This document shows, piece by piece, positions 52,692 through 63,895 of a stretch of DNA of 64,000 bases. The notes beneath the pieces were generated by a model. That model did no database searches. It saw only the letters and a program-made list of their open reading frames with translations, and was not told where the DNA came from. Source of the DNA: Diphasiastrum complanatum (Eukaryota; Streptophyta; Lycopodiopsida; Lycopodiales; Lycopodiaceae); contig CM055099.1 of the NCBI GenBank assembly GCA_029204225.1, positions 60,361,919 to 60,425,918 of the forward strand. The letters run 5' to 3'. Both the position numbers and the translations under genes were made by a program. Position 1 is the stretch's first letter; each line of letters opens with the position of its first letter.

Positions 52692-53112
52692 CTGGATGAT
52701 GTGGCCCAGATAAGCTGCATAGGTGTCCAGTGAGGTGTCACCAGTACACTTTCTTTCAAGCCTAATCAATTGTTTCAGGTTAGAGGCAATATTTTAGGAA
52801 AAGACATAAATGTACTGTTTGATTCTGGAAGTACTCACAACTTTTTGAATGCTCGGCTTGTGCAGAAGCTTCAGGTGCCCACCATGGCCAGTGATCACCA
52901 TTATGCGGTCCATCTAGCCTTAGGATTGGACATAGAAGTTTGGGATGTCAAAGTCCCTAATTTAGAGCTTCAAATGCAAGATTATGCTGAGCGGCTCAAC
53001 TTCCATGTTATGAACCTTGATAGAACTAATGCAATCCTAGGATATAAATGGTTTTTTGATACATCAGATTCATTGGATATATATTTTAAAAACCATACCT
53101 TGGTATTCAAAG
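52692..53112 (+). pseudogene. Host Gypsy element: protease segment
   Basis: Plus strand: a segment with one TGA, then FQVRGNILGKDINVLFDSGSTHNF (Gypsy retropepsin, Asp-Ser-Gly) and ILGYKWF. The frame runs to the hAT target duplication at 53105 and continues in frame after it at 57562. No LTR or gag for this element lies in the window. Confidence 0.82.
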
Positions 53113-53125
53113 CATAGTTGCAGCG
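53113..53125 (+). repeat. hAT left terminal inverted repeat
   Basis: CATAGTTGCAGCG. Confidence 0.95.
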
Positions 53126-53418
53126 TATTGCGGCGCGGTTTAGGCCCACACTGCACTCCTTTATGCCTGCACGGACTCCGACACTAACGTCAGTCGCCTG
53201 TTATCCCTCATACAGAAATTATTCTATCCCACGCCCTAATCTCATGTTCTTCTTTGGCACTTGCTATAATGTGTGAACTGGAATCGTTCTGATGTATGCT
53301 CTGGTATTTTGAGCTCTATTTGAGCTCGGTAATGTTGTTCAATGCAATGTATTTTTTTTTTCTACTGAACGTTTGCCTGATTATTTGTTGTTTGCAGGTT
53401 TAGGGTCGTGTTGATACG

Positions 53419-56400
53419 ATGCCAGTGCGGGACCGAGGCCTTTGGGCCGAGGTTGAGCTTACCGACGGGGATGTGGGCACACACCATGGCTCAGGCACCC
53501 GCAGATGGAGATGCTTGCATTGCGGTGGTCACTTCACGGGATCACTCACCAGGGTTAGGGCTCACTTGCTGCGGGTCAGAGGGCCAGATGGGCGGACATT
53601 GGGCATATCTGATTGCCCCAGGATTTTTGATGAGGATCTGCAGAGGTTGTGTACCATGTACGGGCCCGGTACTGCATCACAGGGTTCTAGACAGGGACAG
53701 GCAGCAGGAGCAGCTACAGGAGGGCATGCAGGAGGGCTCACAGGCAGACAGGCAGGGCCTACCATGGATATTGGGCCCAGTACATCACGGGCAGGGCATG
53801 GTATAGCTGCAGGGCGTAGTACATCATGGGTTGGGCATGGTACAGGTGCAGGGCCCAGTACATCACGGGCAGAGCATGGTACAGCTGCAGGGCCCAGTAC
53901 AGCACGGGCAGAGCATGGTTCAGGTGCAAGGCCCAGTAGAGCACCTTCAGTTCCATCCGCAGCAGCAGCAGGACCATCAGATGAGCATGTTGGTTCAACA
54001 ACAGCGGGTGCTTCTCGACCCTCCTCCTCGGCAGCAGATGCATAACATGCTTCGGCAGATGTTGCCAGAGAGAGTGACACACCCACATATCAGCCATCCG
54101 TTGGGCATGCCAGACCACGAGCACCATATACACAGCAGAGAGGGGTTAGGCCCAGGCAGCAGACCCTTGATCGATGCGGCTGGCAGAGAGAGCAGCAGGC
54201 CCGTTGCACTCGACTGTGTGGCCAGTTCTTTTACGAGTGCAGCATTGCCTTTGCTGTTGTTGACACTTGGGTGTTCAGGGAGTTCTGTGCACAGATGGCG
54301 GCCGTGGATGCTACATGGACACCTCCCAGGCGAGAGGCACTACGAGGGAGGTTGCTTCGTCAGGAGGAGGAGACCATCACGCGGGAGTTGAGTTCCATTC
54401 GCTCAGCTTGGCAGCAGTAAGTAACTTGTCTTTGTAATGTGTTTAGGATTTACTGGTGCCGTTTTTTTGCATGTAGCTAATGGGTGTTTTGCGACAGGTA
54501 TGGATGCACGATACTGAGCGATGGATGGACCGACATTCGTCGGCGATCCGTCATCAATGTCTTGGTTTCTTGCCCGCTTGGCACAGTATTCCTACGTGGC
54601 GTGGATGCCACTCGAGGTGGTGACGCCATCACAGCCGATTTCATATGGGAGGTCATTAGAGATGTTATTGCTGACATCGGAGATGAGCACATGGTTCAGG
54701 TTGTCACCGACAACACCTCGAACTGCAAGCAGATGGGCGAGATTATGATGAGGGAGCACCCCAGCATTGTGTGGACACCCTGTGCTGCACATTGCATAGA
54801 CTTGCTCATCCATGACCTGTGTGCGCTTCCATGGATCAGAGAGGTATAGTTTGTTCTATTTGCTATGCTTTCTTCCTTCGATGCTGCTAACCACATCTCA
54901 ACTATTGTCTAAACTTTTTTACTGGGTGTTTGTGTTGCAGATCACTTCTACGGCCATGCGCCTGGTCACTTTTGTCACCAGGAAGAGGCGTGTGTTGGCC
55001 CTGTTCCGCACCTTCTCCACCCTAAACCTGAAGAAGCCCGCACCCACACGCTTTGCGTTTTACTTCTTGGTGCTAGAGCGATTGGTGGTGGTGAAGGATG
55101 CATTGCGGCGGATGGTTTCCAGCGTGGCCTTCCGGGACTTTACAGACCTCCCCCATTCGGCATTTTTCCAGTCCACTGTGTACGGCGACGAGTTCTGGAG
55201 AGCTGCTGAGGAGATTAGTGGGATCCTACTACCCATTTACAGAGTGCTGCGTCTGGTAGACCGTGAGGGGTGCACCCTCGGTCTCATTTACGAGTTCATG
55301 GAGCGCATCGGCGAGGGGATTCTGTTGTCAGCCTTGGACGAGCATAGGTATGACTCTTCAGTGTCTAGTTTGTTGTTTCTCACTCGAGTCTGATGCGTTT
55401 CTTTTATGCTATGGTTTAGTGATTGTTGTAATTTGTCTGTCGCAGGAGGCACGAGATCTCACGCATCTGGGAGGCCAAATGGGACTACTTCCACCGACCC
55501 ATCCACGCCGTAGCCCACATGTTACACCCCTTGTGGCGCTCTACACGAGAGAGGGACGATCCGGAGCTGCACCGGGGATGGGTGGAGTACACGGAGCGCG
55601 TATGGCCCGGACCAGGTACGTGTGAGAAATCATTTGGTAGCAATGTTACTGCAGTATTGTACTCATTGGTAGTGTCTGAATTTGAGGGGTCTTACATGTG
55701 CCATGTTTTTCCTTTTGCCAATAGGTCCGATGCTGGCCAACATTGCAAGCCAGCTGCTCGCATTTGAGCGCTTCCAGTTTCCTTTCGATGGAGAGCAGAG
55801 TCGGCGGAGGGAGGATCAGCTGAGGCCCGTTACATGGTGGTGCATCCACGGGCGCAGCACAGGTGACCTGAGGCGATTGGCTGAGAGAGTCCTTGTACAG
55901 GACTGTTCTGCAGGAGCTTGTGAGCGGAATTGGAGCACCTAAGCCTTGTATCACACGCAGAAGAAGAACAGGTTGTCCATCGAGCAGTGTAGGCGATTGG
56001 TGTTTGTGAACACCAACGGCCATATGCTGAGGCGCACACGAGGAGAGGGTCAGATGCTCGAGGAGAGTCACATCATCACCCCTTTTTTCTTGGTATGCTT
56101 TGATGAATTGATTTGCTTTCAAAATATGCAGTGAGTTGCACAATACCTACCTAACAACAATGTATTGTTTTTGGTTGCAGGTGGACCCCGACACTTGCTT
56201 GGTGGATTCGATAGCTGCTGCTCCTCGGGCACCACCCACAAAGGAGGAGATGGATGATGAGATCCATAGAGAGCTCTACAGACAGGCACAGGCTGACGCA
56301 CGGGCTTTACAGCGGCAGAGGAGGACAGAGAGGCAGAGGGAGAGGGCTGAGGAGGGAGATGACAAGGTCTCGGAGGGTGGAGAGATGCTCGGGGCAGACT

Positions 56401-56957
56401 ATGTGGAGGAGGAGGAGTGGGTTGAGGGAGATACAAAGGAGGACGAGGAGATGTGGGCGGAGGCACAGGGGGATGACCTGGCTGACCTGCTGGTGGACCC
56501 TGATGCAGAGACAGAGGAGGAGCCAGCCATTCCTGCACGTAGGCCTAGGGGGAGACCTAGAGGTTCTAGGAGGGGGGGGCTGAGTACTCTTTTTGTAGAC
56601 AGGAGTGGAGCATCACAGGCAGTCGTCGGCCAGGCATCATCACAGTGGGTAGGGCCATCCCAGGGCGTAGGGTTACGGCCACCTGACACACAGGCACGAC
56701 GGAGTAGACACAGGGCTGGGGGCAGCCAGATGGGGGCCAGAGGAGGGGAGAGAGGCAGAGGCAGAGGCAGAGGTAGAGGCAGGGAGAGGGGGGTGGTCCA
56801 GAGCCAGGGCACGCAGCAGGGATCCAGAGCACGCAGCAGAGCCAGGGCCACACCACGACATATGGCTCCCTCCAGTTCCGATTCATCTGCGGACCCATGG
56901 GATCTGCAGTCCACAGAATCGGATGATTTATCCTACCATGACTCTGACGAGCCTTAG
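53419..56957 (+). pseudogene. hAT transposase with BED finger and long C-terminal tail
   Basis: Exons 53419-54416, 54498-54843, 54941-55347, 55446-55615, 55725-56092 and 56181-56957 join in phase with GT-AG borders (about 1021 codons). Exon 1: BED-type zinc finger (C32, C35, H49, C66), then four 13-residue GPSTSRAxHGxxA repeats. Exon 2 (DUF659 region): TILSDGWTDIRRRS and VVTDNTSNC give two acidic residues of the DDE/RNase H-like core, followed by CAAHCIDLL. Exon 5: hAT dimerisation motif WWCIHG...ACERNWST. Exon 6: acidic region, AT-hook-like PRGRPRGSRR, then an Arg-Gly repeat. Two in-frame stops, TAA at 54043-54045 and TAA at 55939-55941 (within ERNWST-ALYHT), disable this copy. The ATG at 53419 is the first before the BED finger; an upstream exon is possible. 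Confidence 0.9.
53773..53928 (+). repeat. Four 39-bp tandem repeats in transposase exon 1
   Basis: Each unit reads like GGGCCCAGTACATCACGGGC followed by AGAGCATGGTACAGSTGCA and encodes 13 residues. All frames stay open through it, so overlapping frames there are shadows. Confidence 0.85.
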
Positions 56958-57361
56958 TTATATAGTTTTCATTACGTTCATGGAACATCATTGTACCCCT
57001 TTTTGGTGCCATGTGGCCCGATATTATATATTATGATGATCCTATTCACAGCATTGTCATGATTCAGTATTGTTCTTTGTGGTTTTAGTTCAGTAACTTC
57101 GGTTTTATGGTTTATGATTTATGGTTGTAGAGAGAGAGAGAGAGAGAGTATGGTTGTTTTGTCAAAAATTGTTTCATTTAAGGCTAAAGTTCAGAATGAT
57201 TCAGCTAGGTTTTTGTTCAGCATGGTTTTAGTTCCGTTTGTTGTGAATCGTGATCAGAGAGAGATAGAGAGACGGAGAATCAGAGAAAGGGAGATTCCTG
57301 CTATGTTCACTAGGAGTGCCCCAATGTGTTCTCTTTTTTTTATATGGGATGCAGCTTTAGC

Positions 57362-57553
57362 ATAAAGGGACCATCCTGCACCTGAAACAGTTGGCAAACT
57401 ACACAATCATACTCCCCTCGATCAGAGCTTTCATCTGATACCCATATTGCACAAAAAAAATTCAAAAAAAAAAAAAAATCGATTCTACACGATTCTGGGA
57501 AAATCCCGAATCGCGAATCGGGATCGCGATTCGCGAATCGCGCTGCAACTATG
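57362..57553 (+). repeat. hAT 3' subterminal region and right TIR
   Basis: Contains CAGTTGGCAAACTACACAAT, TCAGAGCTTTCATCTGATAC, an A-rich run, then GAATCGCGAATCGGGATCGC and GATTCGCGAATCGCG before CGCTGCAACTATG. The same series is at 44430-44599. Confidence 0.9.
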
Positions 57554-57561
57554 ATTCAAAG

Positions 57562-57921
57562 ATAAGTTTGATAAGATAGTCTCTATTTTTGGAAAGAGTC
57601 ATGTACTCTCATCACCGATGGTTTCCTCGACGGAAGTTATGGAAAAACTACATGATTCTGAGTATGAGCTTTTTCATCTTGTTTAAAACTCTCGTATGCA
57701 TTGTGATATAAGTGATGATTGTGAATGTGTTTTCTTGCTTTAACACCGAAAATTCACATCAAGAACAACTTTTAGTGCAAGATTTGAAACAAGAGTTCAA
57801 TGATGTTTTTCCTAAACAGCTACCTTATGGCCTACCACCCGCTCGTTCGATGGACCATAAGATAGATTTATTGCCCGATAGTCACCCCATTTTCAGACAA
57901 CCTTATAGGTTTAGTCAAAAG
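57562..57921 (+). pseudogene. Host Gypsy element: region before RT
   Basis: Continues the protease frame (DKFDKIVSIFGKSHVLSSP) to a TAA. After a frameshift it continues with QEFNDVFPKQLPYGLPPARS, DHKIDLLPDS and QPYRFSQK, the usual entry to Gypsy RT. Interrupted at 57921 by the chromovirus. Confidence 0.82.
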
Positions 57922-58333
57922 AGTTACGAATAGAGCCACAGCTGATCTAGAGCTAGGCTATGAAAGCAGCACATAAGCAAGACTTAACCCTAGAAAGCAG
58001 GAAAGAGAGAGTTTAAGGAGGCTAAAGAGAGAGATCAATATCATCAGCTGGATAACAAATGACGCAGTTTCCCTACTTATAGCCAAGAGAAAGCCCTAAA
58101 AGGAAGCTTCCGGTGGCTAGGGCCCAACTGGGAGAGAAAATAGTGCGCCCTCCAAGAAGGCCCCCACTCTCCAGTAATATGTCCAAATGGCCTAATAATG
58201 AATAATAAGGCCAAAGGCCAACCATATAGTCTAAGTGTCACTAATGAATAAAAAAGGGCCCAAGGCCAGCTTATGCATAAAGTAAAGTAAATGTAAATAG
58301 ACGCGGCGAATGTAATGAGCCAAGTCCATAACT
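57922..58333 (-). repeat. 3' LTR of the chromovirus
   Basis: 412 bp. The ends are AGTTA...TAACT rather than TG...CA. It is 31 bp shorter than its partner, which carries a tandem duplication. Confidence 0.88.
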
Positions 58334-58378
58334 CTCCCTGGCACAAAAAAAAGACCCAACTGCCAAAAAGAAACTGGA

Positions 58379-58696
58379 TCAAACAGCAGCAAGCCCTACT
58401 ACATCAACAACTATAACAACATCTGATATAGAGGAATCAACAAGTGCAGCAAGAGCACGAGCCTGATCTGCAAGTGATGGTGTATGATAAAAGACATCAA
58501 TAGGCTCCCATGTGGCCTCCTCAATAGGACGACCATCCCACTGGACCAAAAACTGAATCTGCCGGCGGCGTCGACTATGGTATAGACGAACCTCCAAAAT
58601 GTGATAAGGCCCATAATAACGTGGTGCAAGCTTCTCAGTAGAAGCATGGCCCTGGACAAAATGATGACGTGCAAACCGTAGGTGTAGATAAACCAT
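58379..58696 (-). pseudogene. Chromovirus integrase C-terminus and chromodomain
   Basis: Reads YLHLRFARHH, KLAPRYYGPYHILE (the usual integrase end of Gypsy elements), then RRRRQIQFLVQWDGRPIEEA and TWEP, a C-terminal chromodomain. The chromodomain motif places the element among chromoviruses, which target particular chromatin. Confidence 0.82.
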
Positions 58697-58947
58697 ATCT
58701 CCAAGCTGAGACTCAACATGGCGGCGGTGACGATCGACTGAGGTCTGATAACGCTGCTGAACATGCTGTAAATGAGAACTGGCTTAGGTAATAAGCTCTC
58801 GGGCACCTGATAGAAAAGATGCAAGTGTGACAGGTGTATCCTTAGGAGGGAGAGGAATGCCAGGTAAAAAAGGTGCATAGCCATGAGATAATAAAAATGG
58901 TGAGACACATGTGCTGGTACTAACAGAGCTATTATAGCTATACTCTG

Positions 58948-59715
58948 CTAAACATAAATGTTGATCCCAATCCTTCCCAAAAGGAGTAACAAAATGGCAT
59001 TAATAATCCTCAAGGATCCTGTTAAGGACCTCAAACTTCCCATCAAAAGTAGAATGATAAGCAAAACCCACAAAAAGTTGTACATCCAATATACGCATAA
59101 GCTCTGCCCAGAATATAGATGTAAACTTACTATCCCGATCAGAAAGGATAGTACGAGGAAATCCATGCAGGCGGAAAATCTCTGATAGGAACAAACGTGC
59201 ACACTGCTCTGCTGTGATAGTACTGCGAACTGGTATAAAATGTGTTTGTTTCGAGAACCTGCCAACTACCACCATACATGAATCGTGACCATGCTGGGTA
59301 TGGGAAGGCCAAGGATAAAGTCCATAGATTAATCAGTCCACTGGCAATGAGGAATAGGCCAACTCTGGAGCAAACCAACAGACTTAGCACGGGAGTACTT
59401 ATTACGAAGACAGAAAGGGCAGGTACGAATAAGTACAGCAAGCTCAGATCGAAGAGAGGGCCAATAGAAATGGTCTTTGAGATGAGCATAAGACTTCTGA
59501 AAACCAAAGTGACCACCCAACAGGGGAGGAATGAGCATCTGACAACAATTGGGAACGGATACCCAAGGAACTAGGAATACAAAGAGAATCATAACGATAA
59601 AGACGGTTATCAACAATGGAGTAAACCTGATGAGGACGGGACGAAACAGGTGGGGCAAAACTATAGACATCACGAAAATCAGAACATGTAAGGTATGTTG
59701 CAAGTAGATCATCAA
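58948..59715 (-). pseudogene. Chromovirus integrase, N-terminal zinc site and core
   Basis: Frame 59329-59715 has GGHFGFQKSYAHLKDHFYWP and CPFCLRNK (HHCC site). Frame 59000-59275 has VVGRFSKQTHFIPV, AEQCARLFLSEIFRLHGFPR, LSDRDSKFTS and YHSTFDGKFEVLNRILEDY, the integrase core. Different frames show frameshifts between them. Confidence 0.85.
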
Positions 59716-59745
59716 ACCATGTAGGAATAGTAGAAACGAGTGTAT

Positions 59746-61033
59746 TCAACAAAGCTGGAAGACGAGATAATGCATCAGCAGCAATGTTAGCACGATCAAG
59801 ACGATACAGTATGGAAAAATTAAAAGACTGTAAAACGGCAACCAACGAAATTGACGATCACTAAGGTCACGTTGAGAAAACAGACAACGTAAAGACTGGT
59901 GATCAGTTATAATGTCAAATGGAACTCGATAAAGATAATGATGCCACTTCTTAAGAGCATAGATAATAGCAAGAAGCTCTTTCTCATGCACAGAAAAACG
60001 TTGCTCATAAGAGCAAAGACGACGCGACTCATAAGCGATAATGCATTGTGACTGGCGAAGTAAAGCACCCAAACCAACATTACTAGCATCTGTCTCAACA
60101 AGAAACTTCTGATCAAACTGTGGTAAACACATAACGGCAGCATCAACAACAGCACGACGAAGAGTATCAAACGCTAACTGACAATCAAAAGTCCAAAGAA
60201 AAGTACTAGACTTCTTCAAAAGTGCATGAAGAGGAGCTGCAATAGTGGCAAAGTGAGGAACTGGACGACAAAGGTGAGTGGCTAACCCAAGGAACATACG
60301 AACATGATGAACATCAGTTGGTATAGGCCAATACTAGATGGCCTGAACCTTATGAGGGTCCAGACGAATGTGCCCATTACAAACAAGAAAACCAAGAAAC
60401 TTGATCTCAGTATTAGCAAAAGAACATTTAGACAACTTAGCAAATAACTGGTGTTGTACCAGTAAATGAAATACAAAAGAAAGATGGGAAACATGCTCAG
60501 CAAGAGACTGCTAAAAATAAGAATATCATCAAAATAAACCAAGGCACAATGACCAAGAAGCGGACGCATGACGTTATTCATAACATTTTGAAACGTAGGA
60601 GCGCCATTAGTAACACCAAAAGGAAGCACATCCTAATTTGGTAATATCCAGAACGAAGGTCAATCTTAGAAAAGATTTTCGAGGTACCGAGCTGGTCAAA
60701 GAGGTCATCCATGTGCGGAATAGGGTATTGATTACGAATAGTCAACTTATTTAAAGCACGGTAATCAATACAAAGGCGTTTGGTACCATCTTTCTTACTA
60801 ACAAGGAGAACAGGGGCACCGAAAGGGCTGTGACTAGGAACAATGAGACTCTGATCTAACAAGGCAGTAATATGGAGCTCAAGCTCATCACGCTCAGATC
60901 GAGACGTACGATAAGGGGGACGGGAAGGAGGAGCAGAACCAGGAAGCAGGTCAATATGATGGTTCACGTCACGTAATGGCGGGTAGCGTCGTAGGTTCTG
61001 AAAAGACAAAAGCATACTGATGTAATAAGTCAA
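59746..61033 (-). pseudogene. Chromovirus reverse transcriptase and RNase H
   Basis: Frame 60578-61033: [57 protein letters not shown] and [14 protein letters not shown]. About 50 nt are then missing before frame 60282-60629: [17 protein letters not shown] and YFDDILIFS. Frame 59746-60297 has the RNase H: FLVETDASNVGLGA, HEKELLAII, KKWHHYL and DHQSLR. RT catalytic residues are present but spread over three frames. Confidence 0.88.
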
Positions 61034-61198
61034 AGATTACCTGAGGAACAACTGCTGGAGTAGAAACTGGAGGAACTGGTACTGTCCGCTGAACGCACAA
61101 TAAAATGAGCCTTCGGCAGGCTGCGAATAAACTGCTTCCCAGTAATCAACTGGAAGTCTCTGTGAGAATCAATGCCAACAAGTGAGTGTGTAGCTGCA

Positions 61199-61573
61199 TC
61201 ATGTACAAATGTCAATGTCTAATGTGTCCAGTGTAACGGCTCCAAGAGATGCAAACCAATCAGCACCAAGGATAAGATCATATCGCTCCATAGGTATAAT
61301 GTAAAGATCTGCCTGTCCAAAAAAATCGCCAATACGGTATGGTAAACCTTGAAACATCTGAGAACTAGAAAAAGAATGTGAACTGGCAACCTCGACTGTG
61401 AGAGGCTGTGAAGTAGGAACCGGTGAGGCATAGATCCGACTAGTGATATAACTGTTGATAAAAGAGTGAGTGCTACCGGTGTCAACTAAAGCAATATACT
61501 CATGACCTGTAATGTGTATACGTAACCGAATAGAGCGAGAACTAGGACGCCCTGTCCAAGTAGCATAGGCAAG
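61199..61573 (-). pseudogene. Chromovirus protease
   Basis: Open in the gag frame directly after a TAG: EYIALVDTGSTHSFINS (retropepsin DTG), then DLILGADWF. It ends at TGA 61199-61201; downstream sequence continues in another frame (61030-61215, VHDAATHSLVG). Confidence 0.82.
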
Positions 61574-62773
61574 CTAAGCGTGGCAAGTAGCAGGAAGCAA
61601 ATCAGTGGAAGAGTCAGGGGAAAGGTCAGACTCATCAGAAATATGAATGTAGATATCGGAATCATCTGTAGTAGTGCCCTCATGGTAAAAAACAGCAGTA
61701 GTAGTAGGGAGAGGCTGACGGCAATCACGGGCAAAATGGCCAGAATTCTTACAACGAAAACAAAGACGCTTCTGCTGAAGGTCAGCAAACTCTGCAGACG
61801 TGTAATGTCGGACAAAAGCAGGTCGAGAGGTCGGAGGACAAGGAGAGGAAGGGACAATGGAAGGAACTGTAACAGAAGGGGCAGGTGTAGGGGTGGTCAT
61901 AGCGGGAAAAGATGAAACAGAAGGACGGGGTCGGGAGAAACGGGAGGGAAGGGTGTCAAAGTACTTGTGCTGTAAAGTACTGGCAAGGGACATCGCCTCA
62001 ACAAGTGTGGGAGGACGGAAAGAAGAAACATCATAACGTAAGGCACCACGAAGCCCAGCAATGTAACGAGAAATAAGCTCGGTGGGCTATAGATCTTTCA
62101 AAAGATAAGAAAGCTCCATAAACTGATCTGTATAAGAAGCAAGGTCACTGGTCTGAGTGAGAGTACGGAATGTATCACGTTGGCGGTCGAGCCACTGAGG
62201 ATCAATCATAACATGACGGAGGTCACGGCGAAAGATATGCCATACATGGAGCCCTTCCCGATCAGGATCAGCTCGATAAACTCGCCACCACGTGGCGGCG
62301 CGTCCATCTAAGTGTAAAGCAACCAACTGGATTTTCTAAGGATCAATCTTAGGGTAGATCTGAAAATATGTGTCAAGCTTGGCAAACCAATTCTCTAATA
62401 AGTTCCCATCAGAGAAACCGGAATAGGTAGCAAGCTGTACCCTATCACGAAAGTCTTGAGCAAAGTGTGGCTCTGGAACTGGGGGACGTGGAAGGAAACT
62501 AGGATGTGGGTTATGCGGAATGAACGGTCCACCAGCAGGCTGACTAGCAGAAGAAGATGGAAATCCAAATGGGGGAGTCTCAAATGAAAGAAAAACAGGA
62601 GCTTTACCAAGACCATGAGGCTGTAAAGAATCAATATGGGATTGCATAGTAGCAAAGCTGGTCATAACTGCATCGAAGCGGAGAACGAGGCCAGAAAAGG
62701 TCTCATCCATGCGACGAAACTGATCGGATAAGGTTTCTTGAGTAGTCTCACTCGGGGTAGGTGAATGTGCCAT
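61574..62773 (-). pseudogene. Chromovirus gag with three in-frame TAG codons
   Basis: The ATG at 62773 opens MAHSPTPSETTQ. The capsid region (YSGFSDGNLLENWFAKLDTY, then KIQLVALHLDGRAATWWRVY) and a CCHC knuckle C-FR-C-KNSG-H-FARD-C follow. TAG codons at 62336-62338, 62087-62089 and 61574-61576 are in one frame with the protease. No other stop lies in that frame from 62773 to 61202. Confidence 0.87.
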
Positions 62774-63433
62774 AATGATAGTGGAAGGAATAGACGAAAA
62801 CTTGTCGTCACCCCAAATTAGCCTATTACAACCAATATTATCACAACAAAGAAAGTGCAGCAATTAACAATTGAAAAAGTCGGAAATGAAGGCTGTAAAA
62901 ATGCGCTGGACAGCCAGGGGAAAAATGTCAATTTGAAAGATCAAACGGAGTCGGAATTTCGTGAAACGTGGTGGAGAATGGGCGCTGGACAGCCTTTTGA
63001 TAAGCTGTAAACGATGACTAGAAACGGAGAAAAAAATAGGCAAAAGTGACAAGTCGGGAGTGCTGAGGCAGCGATGTACAGGTTGAAGAATTTTGGCGGT
63101 TTGGAATAGCAAATGATGTCGGAATTGGGTAATTTTTGGATGAGGATGGGCGCTGGACAGTCTAGAAACTAATTGTGGAAGATGGCTGCAAACTGGAAAA
63201 ATATCGAATGAAAGTGACAAGTCGGAAGGCAGGGACAGCGATGGAAACGAAGGATGAGGAGCGCTGGGCAGCAAGGAAGAGAGGGGACAAAGCAGGGGGA
63301 GCGCTGGGCAGGAAGGAGTGGAAGGAGCAGCGATGGAGCAGGGCTGTCAAGTCGGCAATGGAGCTGTAGGAACAGCGATGGAGGAGCAAGGCAAGACAGC
63401 AAAAAAAAAAAATTCCAGATTGTGCTCAGGAAA

Positions 63434-63447
63434 GTGCTCTGATACCA
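63434..63447 (-). other. Primer-binding site (initiator-Met tRNA type)
   Basis: The minus strand reads TGGTATCAGAGCAC directly after the LTR end GTAACT. Confidence 0.85.
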
Positions 63448-63890
63448 AGTTACGAATAGAGCCACAGCTGATCTAGAGCTAGGCTATGAAAGCAGCACAT
63501 AAGCAAGACTTAAGCTATGAAAGCAACACATAAGCAAGACTTAACCCTAGAAAGCAGGAAAGAGAGAGTTTAAGGAGGCTAAAGAGAGAGATCAATATCA
63601 TCAGCTGAATAACACATGACACAGTTTCCCTACTTATAGCCAAGAGGAAGCCCTAAAAGGAAGCTTCTGGTGGCTAGGGCCCAACTGGGAGGGAAAATAG
63701 TGTGCCCTCCAAGAAGGCCCCCACTCTCCAATAATATGTCCAAATGGCCTAATAATGAATAATAAGGCCAAAGGCCAACCATATAGTCTAAGTGTCACTA
63801 ATGAATAAAAAAGGGCCCAAGGCCTGCTAATGCATAAAGTAAAGTAAATGTAAATGGACGCGGCGAATGTAATGAGCCGAGTCCATAACT
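63448..63890 (-). repeat. 5' LTR of the chromovirus
   Basis: 443 bp, with a 31-bp tandem duplication (GCTATGAAAGCARCACATAA...) near 63486-63542 that is absent from the partner. Confidence 0.88.
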
Positions 63891-63895
63891 AGAAG

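Larger units (their letters stand above)
53105..57561 (+). mobile_element. 4.4-kb hAT DNA transposon with transposase gene
   Basis: Perfect 13-bp terminal inverted repeats CATAGTTGCAGCG (53113-53125 and 57541-57553) are flanked by a perfect 8-bp duplication ATTCAAAG (53105-53112, 57554-57561). This is the hAT hallmark. It carries one six-exon transposase gene on the plus strand and a 3' subterminal region with ATTCGCGAATCGCGATT-like words. It is inserted in a Gypsy pol. Perfect TIRs and TSD suggest a fairly young insertion, but two stop codons interrupt the transposase. Confidence 0.95.
57917..63895 (-). mobile_element. Ty3/Gypsy chromovirus, complete but degenerate
   Basis: LTRs 57922-58333 (412 bp) and 63448-63890 (443 bp) share a sequence starting AGTTACGAATAGAGCC and ending GTCCATAACT on the plus strand. 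The flanking 5-mers AAAAG and AGAAG are a probable target duplication. On the minus strand a TGGTATCAGAGCAC PBS directly follows the 5' LTR, and CCAGGGAG precedes the 3' LTR. The interior has gag, protease, RT, RNase H, integrase and a chromodomain in order, all broken by stops and frameshifts. It is inserted in the plus-strand Gypsy pol, whose frame resumes at 63896. Confidence 0.9.

Noticed and set aside
53562-54391. Several long overlapping frames on both strands of the first hAT exon.
   Set aside because: The 39-bp repeats keep other frames open. Only the frame with the BED finger joins in phase to the conserved exons.
56399-57012. Minus-strand frames over the last hAT exon.
   Set aside because: They are shadows of the GC-rich Arg-Gly and acidic coding sequence.
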